A DNA stretch of 64,000 nucleotides from Naumannella halotolerans (GTDB taxonomy: Bacteria; Actinomycetota; Actinomycetes; Propionibacteriales; Propionibacteriaceae), in NCBI RefSeq assembly GCF_004364645.1, contig NZ_SOAW01000001.1, forward strand, positions 1,736,001-1,800,000, in the 5' to 3' direction. Under the pieces are notes generated by a model. It had not been told where the DNA came from and did not search any database. It saw nothing but the letters and a program-made list of their open reading frames with translations. The position numbers and the translations under genes were made by a program. Positions within the stretch are counted from its first letter, which is position 1. The number at the start of each line of letters is the position of its first letter. This document shows, piece by piece, positions 19,625 through 27,940 of this stretch.

Positions 19625-19975
19625 TCAGACCGCGTCGCGGGCGTTGCGCTCCAGTCGGCGGCCGAGGATCAGGCAGAGCACCCACAGGCCACCGAACAGG
19701 GCGACCATCACCCAGATCGCCGGCTGGGCGAAGCCGAGGCCGATGGAGACGATCTGGGTCAGCCAGCCCAGGACGTACCCGACCGTGCCGCGACGCAGGG
19801 TCGCTGCCGCCAACAGTGCCAGCAGGGCCACTCCCCCACCCAGTGCAGCGGCCAGGGCGATCGGCAGGCCGGCGATCCGGTCGAGCACGAAGATCGACAA
19901 CCCGTAAACGATCACTTCGAAGGCGAGCACGGTGAGCAGCACCGACTGCATGGGGTTCCCGGGCTGCAACTTCAT
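19625..19975 (-). CDS. DUF4233 membrane protein
   Basis: A 116-aa protein with four predicted helices (about residues 10-31, 36-60, 64-84, 87-107) and a conserved C-terminal basic end (GRRLERNARDAV). DUF4233 proteins are found almost only in actinobacteria, directly after folC, as here (50 bp gap). Function is unknown. The conserved neighbourhood suggests an ancestral folC-DUF4233-ndk unit. Confidence 0.82.
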   Translation of the reverse strand: MKLQPGNPMQSVLLTVLAFEVIVYGLSIFVLDRIAGLPIALAAALGGGVALLALLAAATLRRGTVGYVLGWLTQIVSIGLGFAQPAIWVMVALFGGLWVLCLILGRRLERNARDAV

Positions 19976-20025
19976 GGGGCCATGATTCCGCTCGCGTGCC
20001 CGGCGACAAAATCACCGGGCACCGC

Positions 20026-21441
20026 TCAGTCCTCGACCAGTTCGGCGTCGATGATCTCGGCGTCGTCCTCGTCGTCGTCGGCGACCACCTCGGTGGTGTT
20101 CGGTTCCTCGTCGACCAGCAGGGTACGGGCCTCACCCACCGCGATCACCGAGCCGGTGATCAGTACCCCGGCCTGGGCCAGTTCACCGGTGGTGTTGCTG
20201 GACTCGGCCAGGTTCACCGCCTGCTCGATCGCCAGATCCATCCGCGGCTGCACGGTGACCCGGTTGGCACCGAAGATGCCCTCGGCGATCTCGGCCAGCT
20301 CACTCGCCGGCAGTGCCCGGTCGGTGGAGGCTGCCTGGGTGAGCACCACCTCGTTCAGCTGCGGTTCGAGCTCCCGCAGGATCGCCTCGGCATCCTTGTC
20401 CCGCATCACCGCGATCACCCCGACCAGCGGGTCGAGTGCGAAGGATTCGGCCAGCCCGGCGGCCAGGGCCTTCGCACCGTGCTCGTTGTGGGCGGCATCG
20501 AGGACGATCGAGGGCGACTGCCGTACCAGCTCCAACCGGGCCGGGACGGCGACCTCGGCGAAACCGTCGGAGATGGTCTGCTCGCTCAGTTCCTTGCCGC
20601 CGAGGAAGGTCTGCACCGCGGCCAGGGCGAGGGCGGCATTGGCTGCCTGATGGGCGCCGTAGGCGGGTACGAAGAGATCGCCGATCACCCCTTGGGGCTC
20701 GTTGAGGCGTACCACCTGTCCCCCGACCGCGACCTGTCGATCCAGTACGCCGAAGTCGATCCCCTCCCGCAGGGCCGGTGCGCCGACCTCGGCGCAGCGC
20801 TCCAGCAGGACGGTGGCGGCAGCCTTCTGCTGACCGGCCAGCACGGCGGTCGATCCGGGCTTGATGATCCCCGCCTTCTCCTTGGCGATCTCGGTCACCG
20901 TGGAGCCCAGGATGTGCTGGTGGTCGACATCGATCGGGGTCACCACCGCGACCTCGGCATCGGCGACATTGGTCGCATCCCAGCCTCCGCCGAGACCGAC
21001 CTCGAGGATGATCACGTCCACCGGCGCATCGGCGAAGGCGGCGAAGGCCATGGCGGTGATCACCTCGAAGAAGGTCATCTGCGGCACCCCGTCGAGCTGC
21101 TGATCGTCGACCATTGCCACATACGGCTCGATGTCGGCCCAGATCTCGGCGAACCGCTGCTGACTGATCGGCCGCCCGTCGATGCTGATCCGCTCGGTGA
21201 CATCGCGCAGGTGCGGACTGGAGAAGCGTCCGGTACGAAGACCGGTGGACCGCAGCAGGGCGTCGATCATGATCGCCGTCGACCCCTTGCCGTTGGTCCC
21301 GGTGAGGTGGATCACCGGTGCCGAGCGCTGCGGGTCGCCGAGCAGTTCGCACAGCGCCTGGATCCGGGCCAGGGACGGCGCCACCCGGTTCTCCGGCCAG
21401 CGGGACGTGAGGGCAGCGGTCAGTTCTTCGTGGGTCGTCAT
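20026..21441 (-). CDS. folC: Folylpolyglutamate synthase / dihydrofolate synthase FolC
   Basis: The ATG at 21441 (MTTHEELTAALTSRWPENRV) gives 471 aa. Mur-ligase-type motifs are present: the P-loop LTGTNGKGST, the SSPHL folate-loop element, GLGGGWDATN, and a C-terminal ligase domain starting near VVLDAAHNEHG. The enzyme adds glutamates to folates. The last ~25 residues are an acidic tail (EVVADDDEDDAEIIDAELVED). TAGGAT lies ten bases before the ATG. In relatives valS lies directly upstream on the same strand; here valS is 10.7 kb away and reversed. Confidence 0.94.
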   Translation of the reverse strand: MTTHEELTAALTSRWPENRVAPSLARIQALCELLGDPQRSAPVIHLTGTNGKGSTAIMIDALLRSTGLRTGRFSSPHLRDVTERISIDGRPISQQRFAEIWADIEPYVAMVDDQQLDGVPQMTFFEVITAMAFAAFADAPVDVIILEVGLGGGWDATNVADAEVAVVTPIDVDHQHILGSTVTEIAKEKAGIIKPGSTAVLAGQQKAAATVLLERCAEVGAPALREGIDFGVLDRQVAVGGQVVRLNEPQGVIGDLFVPAYGAHQAANAALALAAVQTFLGGKELSEQTISDGFAEVAVPARLELVRQSPSIVLDAAHNEHGAKALAAGLAESFALDPLVGVIAVMRDKDAEAILRELEPQLNEVVLTQAASTDRALPASELAEIAEGIFGANRVTVQPRMDLAIEQAVNLAESSNTTGELAQAGVLITGSVIAVGEARTLLVDEEPNTTEVVADDDEDDAEIIDAELVED

Positions 21442-21451
21442 GATGTGGCCG

Positions 21452-21457
21452 ATCCTA
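21452..21457 (-). promoter_or_regulatory. -10 box upstream of folC
   Basis: TAGGAT on the minus strand lies ten bases before the folC ATG, so the transcript would have little or no leader. If folC was once transcribed from valS, this box may have become its only promoter after the rearrangement. Confidence 0.35.
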
Positions 21458-21739
21458 TGCCGTGCGGCAACCGCGGCGGGGGCGTTGCCGTCCATAGCGG
21501 GACGCCGCTCTACGAATCAGGACATGGGTCGGCAACAGTCCCCTGCCGACATGCATCAAGCTTGGAGTAACACATGTAGCCGATCGCCGAATCCGTAGTG
21601 AGAAGTTCCTGCAGCTTCCCGCACCGCTCTGATCTCGTCGGCAGGGCCTTGAGCGGGATTGTGGCATCAAGGGCAGCGACATGAGCGGTTCCTAGAAACC
21701 CCACTCCTCAGCCTGGAGAGCTCCGGCATAGTTGCGGTC

Positions 21740-22177
21740 GTGGCGCTTTACGAACTCACTGGGGATCAAACGCTGTCGGAGGTCACCCCAACCACCTTCG
21801 CGGCTGCCGGGGTATGGGAACGCCGCGATCTGCAGGCAGCGCTACGAAAGAACATCGCCACCATCGATGCAGATCTAATGGTGGTAGCCGAAGAATTCGG
21901 AGAGTTCGAGGGCAGCGATCGCCGCATCGACCTGCTTTGCGTCGATCGTGAGGCTCGCCTTGTGGTGATCGAGTTGGAGCGCACCACCGACGGCGGTCAT
22001 ATGGAGCTTCAGGCCCTACGGTATGCAGCCATGGTCTCGTCGATGACCTTCGAGCAACTGGTGGACATCTATCAACGCTTCCTCACCAGACACTCCGGCC
22101 TTGAGGCGCGACCCGACGCACGCCAGGAACTGGCGGATTGGATCGACGAATCGGGCTCATCCGATTCCAGGGTGTAG
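21740..22177 (+). pseudogene. PDDEXK-type nuclease-like protein, cut off by ISL3 insertion
   Basis: From a GTG at 21740 the frame reads VALYELTGDQTLSEV and contains a restriction-nuclease-like core: EEFGEFEGSDRRIDLLCVDR, then LVVIELERTTDGGHMELQALRYAAMVS, where the Asp and the E-x-E/K-like pair sit as in DUF91/NucS-type PDDEXK proteins. Relatives I recall are over twice this length, with a C-terminal half after the region equal to DIYQRFLTRH. Here the native sequence stops at 22152, where the ISL3 terminal repeat begins, and the frame ends 25 bp inside the element. So only about 137 native residues remain. Cleavage function is unlikely. Confidence 0.65.
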
Positions 22178-23542
22178 TCGCGGTCTGAAGCCGCCGGTCT
22201 CGAGCAGGGACCTGGCGATGTAGTTGGTGAGGTTGCGGAACCCGAGGGCTGAGCCGCGGAGGTGCTCGAGCCGGCCGTTGATCGCCTCCGTAGGCCCCGT
22301 TGCTGGTGCCGGGGCGGTCGAAGTAGGCCAGCACGTCGGCGGCCCGCTTCTTCAACGTCCGGCCCAGCGTGATGACCTCGATCAGCGCGGCCGGGACGCC
22401 GTCGCTGACCGACTCGATCAGCTTGGTCATGAGCTCGCGGCCCTGGCGTCGGTCCTCGTGGCGGTAGGCCGCGATCATCCGCTGATAGATCCCCCAGGTC
22501 GCCTCGACCTGCACGTGCTCATCACCGGCGAACAGTGCCCGTAGTCGGCTGGCCTGCTTGTCAGTGAGCAGCCCAGCACCGGTGTGCAGCGTTCGCCGTG
22601 CGGAGTAGAGCGGTCCAACGCGTCGCCGGCCAACCGGACCACGTGGAAGGGATCCATGACCGCGACAGCGTCGGGGAGCTCCTCGGTGGTGGCGGTCTTG
22701 AAGCCGCTGAACCCGTCCATCGCGACGACTTCCACGCCGTCACGCCAGGTGTCGCTCCGGGTGGCGAGCCAGGTCTTGAACACCTGCTTCGAGCGACCCT
22801 CGACCATGTCCAGGAGCCGTGCCGGGCCGGTGCCATCACGGATCGGGGTGAGGTCGATGATCACGGTGACGTACTTGTCGCCACGCCTGGTGTGGCGCCA
22901 CACGTGTTCATCGACGCCAACGACTCGGACACCCTCGAACCGTGCCGGGTCGTCGATCAGGACCCGCTTGCCCTCGGCCACGACGGCGTCGTTAGCGGTG
23001 TCCCAGGCAACCCCGAGACCCTCGGCGACCCGGGCGACGGTGAGGTGAGCGATCACGATCCCCTCAAGTGCCCACCGCAGCCCGCGACGCGAGAGCTTCG
23101 CCCGAGGTTCGGCCGCCCGGGAGGTGTCTTGGCGCCACACGTGCCCGCAGCCAGCGCATCGGTAGCGGCGGATGGTGAGCAGCAGCGTGGTAGGTCGCCA
23201 GCCGAGTGGTTCGTGGGCCAGCTGCCTGGTGACCGTGTCCCGCGGGGTTCCTTCGCAGCCGCATCGGCGGCACCACTGGTCGGCTTCGGCGACCCGGCAC
23301 GCGACGACCGCACGGTCGGACTCGAGGCGTTGGCCGGTGACGACGAGGCCGAGCTCGTCGAGTCGGCAGAAGGTGGTCAGATCTGGGTGGGCGAACGCGC
23401 GTGAGCGGTCGCCGGCGGTAGCGTCGGGCACGTCGAGGTCTTTCAGGATGAGCGTGTAGGAGCCTTCATCCTCGGGAGACCTCGACGTCTATCCCGGGAC
23501 CGCCACGCCAACGCCTGCTACACCCAGAACCGGGATGAGCCC
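22153..23542 (-). mobile_element. ISL3-family insertion sequence
   Basis: Both ends carry matching inverted repeats. The left begins GGGCTCATCC at 22153 and the right ends GGATGAGCCC at 23542. Over 25 bases the two ends agree at about 19 positions, including a second identical block GGGTGTAG. The transposase gene between them is broken. The bases just outside (GACGAATC and CTATACGG) do not match, so no 8-bp target duplication survives. The right end abuts the stop codon of the neighbouring IS3 orfB. Confidence 0.85.
22157..23431 (-). pseudogene. ISL3 transposase, broken by a deletion and a frameshift
   Basis: The N-terminal part (23431 to about 22615) shows the zinc-finger-like CRRCGCEG...CAGCGHVW and the DDE-type regions (VVGVDEHVWRH, VVAMDGFSGF, AVMDPFHVVRLAGDALDR). 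After DALDR the expected ~20 residues are missing and the frame shifts; the sequence resumes in another frame as LYSARRTLHTGAGLLTDKQASRL and continues to NG near 22300. There an extra C in a run shifts the frame again, with the C-terminus (PTEAINGRLEHLRG to the TGA at 22159-22157, inside the terminal repeat) in a third frame. The product cannot be made intact. Confidence 0.85.
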
Positions 23543-24541
23543 CTATACGGGTTGCGGCTCTCGGTTGAGGGCTGCGTAGTGGTCCTGCTCGTACTCGACT
23601 GGGGTGATCATTCCCAGCGTCCCGTGCAGGCGCCTGTTGTTGTACCACTCGACCCAGCCGGCGGTCGCGTACTCGACGTCGGCGATGGTCTTGTAGGGCC
23701 CGTCGTGGAAGACGGTGGTGCGGATGCACTCGGCCTTGTACAAGCCATTGATCGTCTCCATCAGCGCGTTGTCGTAGGCATCCCCGACCGATCCGATCGA
23801 GGGCCGGATACCCTCGAGCTCGAGGTGCTCGGTGAGCCGGATGGACGTGTACTGGGACCCGGCATCGGAGTGGTGGATCAGCTCCCCGGCGACCGTCGGA
23901 CGTCCTTCGCGGTCGCGGTGCCACAACGCCATGCGCAGCGGCACCATGACCAGGTCGGTCTGCTTGGTCGTGGCGACATGCCAGGCCACGATCCGCTGGG
24001 CGAAGACGTTGACGATGAAGGCGACGTAGACGAACCCGGCCCACGTACGGACGTAGGTGAAGTCGGTGACCCAGGTCCGGTTGGGCGCTGCGGCGGTGAG
24101 TCCCGGTCCAGCAGGTCACCGGCCCGCTTGCCGTCCTTGGCCGGGATCGTGGTCCGCACGCCCTTGTCGCGGCGCACCCCCGCTAGGCCCAACGTGTGCA
24201 TAGCCCAGTCCACCGCGCCCGCCGAAGCCTCGGGCAGCACGGTGCGGCGCACCAGGGCGGTCATCTTCCGCCGCCCGTAGAGGCCTTCGGCCGCGAGCCG
24301 GCGCCGGCCGTGGACGTCGATGGTCCACGCCAGCTCCCGGACCGCGTCGATCACCTGAGCGTCGGTGACAGTGCGAGCAGCGACCGTCCGGCCGGCCTGC
24401 TTCCAGGACCGGTAGGTGCGCGCGGCGATCTGAAGGCCCTGCTCGCGCAGGACCCGGCAGATCGACTCGACCGCGTGCCCCTGGGAGCGCTGATCGTCGA
24501 TGAACGCCGCGATCAGCGGTTGCGGGGGTCGAGCTCCCGGA
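23543..24541 (-). pseudogene. IS3-family transposase OrfB, frameshifted
   Basis: The upstream part reads PLIAAFIDDQRSQGHAVESI (HTH_21 region) and continues to [10 protein letters not shown] near 24100. One base is then missing relative to the expected DLLDRDFTA, and the rve-type integrase core resumes in a different frame: WVTDFTYVRTWAGFVYVAF, HHSDAGSQYTS, and the catalytic-Glu region NALMETINGLYKAE. It ends WVEWYNNRRLHGTLGMITP...QPV at the stop 23543-23545. Apart from the single-base loss the IS3 DDE residues are intact. Confidence 0.85.
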
Positions 24542-25745
24542 TGCTCCTATGTCAAGCCGCGAGTTGAACAGGCGACGCGGCGGGCTGCTGGGCTGCAAGT
24601 AGGTCGGCGCGAAGAGCCGCAAAGACGCCATCGGAAAGGCGCCGGCGCAACAGCCTCAGGGCGGCTACGCGGTCCTTGCCGCGGGCCAACTGCTTGTCGA
24701 GGTAGGGCCGGCCCGGCCCGACGCCGCGGGCCTGGGTCACGGCGATCATGTGCAGGGCGCAGTTGACGGACCGATTGCCGCCTCGGTTGAGCCGAACCTT
24801 GCCCGCGCTGGATCCCGACCAGACCGGCACCGGCGCTGTGCCTGTGAAGCGGGCGTAGGCGTCCTTGTCGCGGAAGCGGTGCACTCCGGCTGTCTCGCCG
24901 ACGATCACGGCTGCGGACAGCACGCCGCAGCCGGGGATCTCAAGTAGCGAGGGAGCGAGCCGACGAACCAGGTCCCGCAACTCTCGCTCGAGGTCGTTGA
25001 TCTGTGTAGTCAGCTCCTGGCAGCGCAGCAGGTGTCGCCGGGCAAGCCTGGCCACGACGCCGTCGAAGCGTTCCAGTTCCGCCAGCAGCTCACGTACGAC
25101 CTTCTGGCGTCGCAGGCCGCGGCTGGGGATCATCAGGTCCGGGTCCAGCTCGTGGAGGTGCCAGCGAACCTGTTGAGCGATGCGGGACCGCTGAACCACC
25201 AGGTCATGACGGTGATCAGACAGAAGCTTGACCTCACGCGCAGGTCCGTCCAGCTCAGCGACGGGAAGGTCGGGGTGACGTAGCGCAGCCAGGGCTACGG
25301 CCTCGGCGTCGATCGGGTAGGACTTACCAGGGTCGCGGCTGCTGCGGCGAGCACCGGCCATGAGCCGAGTCGGCACCCGCAGCACGCGTTGACCCGCAGC
25401 CAAGAGGTCGGATTCCAGCCGACGGGTGAGGTGGCGGCAGTCCTCCAAGGCGAACCTGACGCCGTAGAAAGTCGTTGCCGCGCGGAGGATCTCCACGTCC
25501 TCGCGCAGCCGCTTGTTCTCGGCCTTGAGCCGCTTGATCTCAGCGTGCTCCTCGCTCGTCACGCCCGACTTGGCGCCCGCGTCGATCTCGGCTTGGGCCA
25601 CCCAGCGACGCACGCTCTCTCGGCCCAATCCGAGCCGCTCGGCCACGGCCTTCGACGCGGCCGTCACCGACGGGTAGTCCTGCTGGTGCTCACGCACCAT
25701 CCGCACCGCGCGCTCACGCAGCTAGGGATCGATCTTCTTCGGCAT
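24513..25745 (-). pseudogene. IS3 OrfA, split by an IS110 fragment and carrying a stop codon
   Basis: The natural ATG is at 25745 (MPKKIDP), but codon 8 is TAG (25724-25722) where relatives have a sense codon (IDPELRERAVRMV). The helix-turn-helix and leucine-zipper part (SVTAASKAVAERLGLGRESV, EIKRLKAENKRLREDVEILRAATTF) ends at 25467. The last ten codons, SIRELDPRNR and stop, reappear at 24545-24513 on the far side of the IS110 piece. The first OrfA piece is in frame with the IS110 remnant, so an open frame of 384 codons (24552-25706) reads as an apparent fusion. Confidence 0.82.
24546..25466 (-). mobile_element. IS110-family transposase fragment
   Basis: The frame holds most of an IS110 transposase: RFALEDCRHLTRRLE (catalytic Glu), GKSYPIDAEAVALAALR, a central coiled region, and the C-terminal transposase_20 domain (LEIPGCGVLSAAVIVGETAG, FTGTAPVPVWSGSS, RLNRGGNRSVNCALHMIA with the serine-bearing segment). 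About the first 60-70 residues, containing the first catalytic Asp, are missing. One of the two Asp residues expected in KSDPID is Tyr here. The fragment is therefore inactive. Confidence 0.8.
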
Positions 25746-25884
25746 GGTGCTCATCCTCCTGGACTCAGAAGGGAGCGGCATCAAACCTGGGGCGCTTCAC
25801 AACCGTGGTACACGAGAGCACGCATGGTGCGGCTCCTTCGGCGGGTGGGCTGCGGCCGGGGGCCGGGTTCGGTGCGGGTCGGTC

Positions 25885-26298
25885 TCAGAAGGCGCTGGCG
25901 GCGGCTTCGGCGACGGCCTGGTCTTGGTCACCGGTTCCTCCGCTGACGCCGACGGCGCCGACGACCTGGCCGTCGCGCTCGAGCGGGATGCCACCGGCGA
26001 AGATCATCACCCGACTGTCGTTGGAGGCGTGGATGCCGTAGAACTGCTCACCGGGTTGGGCGAGGTCGCCGAGGTCTTTGGTGGCTGTGTCGAACGCGCG
26101 GGCCGTGAAGGCTTTGTTGATCGAGATGTCGATGCTGCCCAGCCACGCTCCGTCCATCCGTACGTGAGCGACGAGATTGCCGCCGGCATCGACGACGGCG
26201 ATGTTACTGGGCTGACCCTGCGTGCTGGATTCAGCTTCTGCTGCCGCGATGACACGTTTGGCGTCGTCCAACGACAATGTAGGAATAGATAGCATCAA
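25885..26298 (-). CDS. GlcG/HbpS-type heme-binding-fold protein
   Basis: The 137-aa protein fits the GlcG/HbpS (DUF336) family: LDDAKRVIAAAEAESSTQG at the start, NIAVVDAGGNLVAHVRMDGAWLGSIDISINKAFTAR, then FYGIHASNDSRVMIFAGGIPLERDGQVVGAVGVSGGTGDQDQAVAEAA. Some members (Streptomyces HbpS) bind heme and report redox stress, while others sit in metabolic operons with unclear roles. It starts at one of two adjacent ATGs. It follows the monooxygenase-like gene by 128 bp on the same strand and probably shares its promoter; both are divergent from the GlxA-type regulator. Confidence 0.82.
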   Translation of the reverse strand: MMLSIPTLSLDDAKRVIAAAEAESSTQGQPSNIAVVDAGGNLVAHVRMDGAWLGSIDISINKAFTARAFDTATKDLGDLAQPGEQFYGIHASNDSRVMIFAGGIPLERDGQVVGAVGVSGGTGDQDQAVAEAAASAF

Positions 26299-26426
26299 TT
26301 GCTCCTTCGAATGTGGCGTGCGCTTTGTGGCTCGAGCCGCTCCAGAGCCGCCCGTTGGTTTGCCTGTTGAGTTTGTGACCGACAGCGCTCGTGTTGTGCT
26401 TCGCGTTGCGTGCGTGCGTGGGCGGA

Positions 26427-26738
26427 CTACGGGAGCTTGGACGCGAGGACGTCGGCCGGCAGGATCTCGGGTGCTGCGCCGAGGAGGTGCTGGTTGGTCG
26501 TCAGGGCTGCGATGATGGCGCCGTTGGCGTGGGCGTCGCGAGCGGCCTCGTCGGGGAATGCATCGAAGATCCAGAAGGTGTCGGCGTGGGTCCTGACCGC
26601 GAACCAGACAATCGTTCCTACTTCTTCGTTGGCGAGGGCGACAGCGCCGGCGAGCAGATCGGCGAGCGCGTCGTGCTGTCCATCGGCCGCGACGATCTTG
26701 GCGACGAAGGCATACGGAAGTGATGCGGGTGTGGACAT
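26427..26738 (-). CDS. Antibiotic biosynthesis monooxygenase (ABM)-fold protein
   Basis: A 103-aa single ABM domain: YAFVAKIVAADGQHDALADLLAGAV, EEVGTIVWFAVRTHADTFWIFDAFPDEAARDAHANG, then a leucine-rich end. Members such as YgiN oxidise quinols, and others are small monooxygenases or just dimeric stress proteins. The exact reaction cannot be assigned. The 108 bp before its start is shared with the divergent regulator gene at 26847, which makes it the likely first target of that regulator. Confidence 0.78.
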   Translation of the reverse strand: MSTPASLPYAFVAKIVAADGQHDALADLLAGAVALANEEVGTIVWFAVRTHADTFWIFDAFPDEAARDAHANGAIIAALTTNQHLLGAAPEILPADVLASKLP

Positions 26739-26846
26739 GAGGGGTTCTCCCAGGTGTCGAGGTTTCTTGGTGAAGCGAGTTCAGCGTATGACGAGCAAGG
26801 GCATGTGAGAAGTGGCGTATACGACAGTATTGCTATTGTTCACGCC

Positions 26847-27788
26847 ATGCGTATCGGACTGATCGCGATCGACGGCTGCTTCGGTTCGGCTGTCGCGTCG
26901 ATCATCGACATCGTGCGGGTGGCCGACGGAGCCCGCAGCGATGTCGACCCGCGGATCGACCCGATCGAACTCGCCATCCTCGGTCCGAAACGGCGAGTGA
27001 CCACGACAACATCGATGACCCTGTCGGTGGACCACCCGCTGTCGGAGTCCGCAGAGTTCGACGTGGTCGTCGTCCCTGCGCTTGGAACCCTCACGGCCGC
27101 CGCTACCCACGACGCCCTCCAGAGCCGAGATGCTCGTTCGGTCATCGCCTCGCTCGGGCGCCTCGACGAGGCGACCACCCGGATCGCCGCGGCGTGCACC
27201 GGCGTGTTCGCCGTCGCCGAGACCGGACGGATGCATCATCGGCGGGCGACGACCAGCTGGTTCCTGGGGCCGGAGTTCCTGAAGCGCTATCCGACCGTCG
27301 CCCTCGATCTCGACACCATGGTCGTGGTCGACGGGAACCTCGTCACCGCCGGCGCCGCGTTCGCCCACATCGACCTCGCGCTCTCACTCGTGCGATCGAT
27401 CAGCCCCGACCTGGCCCAACATGTCGCCAAGCTCCTCATCATCGACGAGCGTCCGTCGCAGGCGGCCTTCGTCGCCTACGAACATCTCCGGCACGAGGAC
27501 CCGATCGTCGTCGAGTTCGAACGCTTCGTGCGCGCCCGCCTGGACGAACCGTTCAACGTCGCCTTCGTCGCGCAGTCGCTCGGCACCAGCCGGCGCACCC
27601 TCGAACGACGAGTCCGTGCGGCGCTCAACCTCACTCCGCTCGGGTTCGCCCAACGGCTTCGCACCGAACGAGCTCGGCACCTCTCAGCAACCACGGATCT
27701 CACCTCCGCCGAGATCGCGCTACGGGTCGGCTACGCGAACGCCGAGACTCTGCGCTCCCTCCTGCGCAGGGAGCGACGCCGTTCCTGA
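26847..27788 (+). CDS. GlxA-type AraC-family transcriptional regulator
   Basis: The ATG at 26847 (MRIGLIAIDGCFGSAVASIID) gives 313 aa. The N-terminal half is a DJ-1/PfpI-like (class I amidotransferase fold) sensor: DVVVVPALGT, then RIAAACTGVFAVAETGRMHHRRATTSW, with the nucleophile-elbow cysteine in AACTG. The C-terminus (about 210-310) is an AraC double helix-turn-helix (FVAQSLGTSRRTLERRVRAALNLTPLGFAQRLR, then TSAEIALRVGYANAETLRSLLRR). It is divergent from the ABM/GlcG pair, probably controlling it. Inducer unknown. Confidence 0.87.
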   Translation: MRIGLIAIDGCFGSAVASIIDIVRVADGARSDVDPRIDPIELAILGPKRRVTTTTSMTLSVDHPLSESAEFDVVVVPALGTLTAAATHDALQSRDARSVIASLGRLDEATTRIAAACTGVFAVAETGRMHHRRATTSWFLGPEFLKRYPTVALDLDTMVVVDGNLVTAGAAFAHIDLALSLVRSISPDLAQHVAKLLIIDERPSQAAFVAYEHLRHEDPIVVEFERFVRARLDEPFNVAFVAQSLGTSRRTLERRVRAALNLTPLGFAQRLRTERARHLSATTDLTSAEIALRVGYANAETLRSLLRRERRRS

Positions 27789-27815
27789 CCTATCGCCATG
27801 CCTGTAGCCGGTGTC

Positions 27816-27845
27816 CTAGTTGTACTGCCCGGGCAGGTTGGTTGA
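27816..27845 (-). mobile_element. Remnant of an IS481-family right end
   Basis: On the minus strand the bases encode STNLPGQYN and stop, almost the same as INVPGQYT and stop at the end of the IS481 transposase at 30939. About 22 of 25 bases match (CAACCTGCCCGGGCAGTACA against CAACGTCCCCGGGCAGTACA). The copy is inverted relative to the one at 30.9 kb. Nothing more of a transposase precedes it. Confidence 0.6.
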
Positions 27846-27940
27846 GTGGCTGCGGCCGACGAACGGGAAGGCCTCGGCGGGACGGCGTTCAGCCGCAATA
27901 GGGCGCCTGTCAAGCGCAGCACAGAGACACCCGGACGACG

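Larger units (their letters stand above)
23543..25799 (-). mobile_element. IS3-family element, interrupted and truncated
   Basis: The orfA-side end is a terminal repeat (TGAAGCGCCCCAGG read on the minus strand, ending at 25799). orfA and orfB are recognisable, but the orfB-side end is gone because the ISL3 element begins at the orfB stop codon. An IS110-family fragment (24546-25466) lies inside orfA. There is also a nonsense codon in orfA and a frameshift in orfB, so the element is dead. Confidence 0.82.

Noticed and set aside
22145-23550. Target-site duplication around the ISL3 element
   Set aside because: GACGAATC on the left and CTATACGG on the right do not match.
24552-25706. A genuine OrfA-IS110 fusion protein with its own function
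   Set aside because: The missing OrfA C-terminus lies directly beyond the IS110 piece, and both parts have lost key residues. This is insertion into a dead element.
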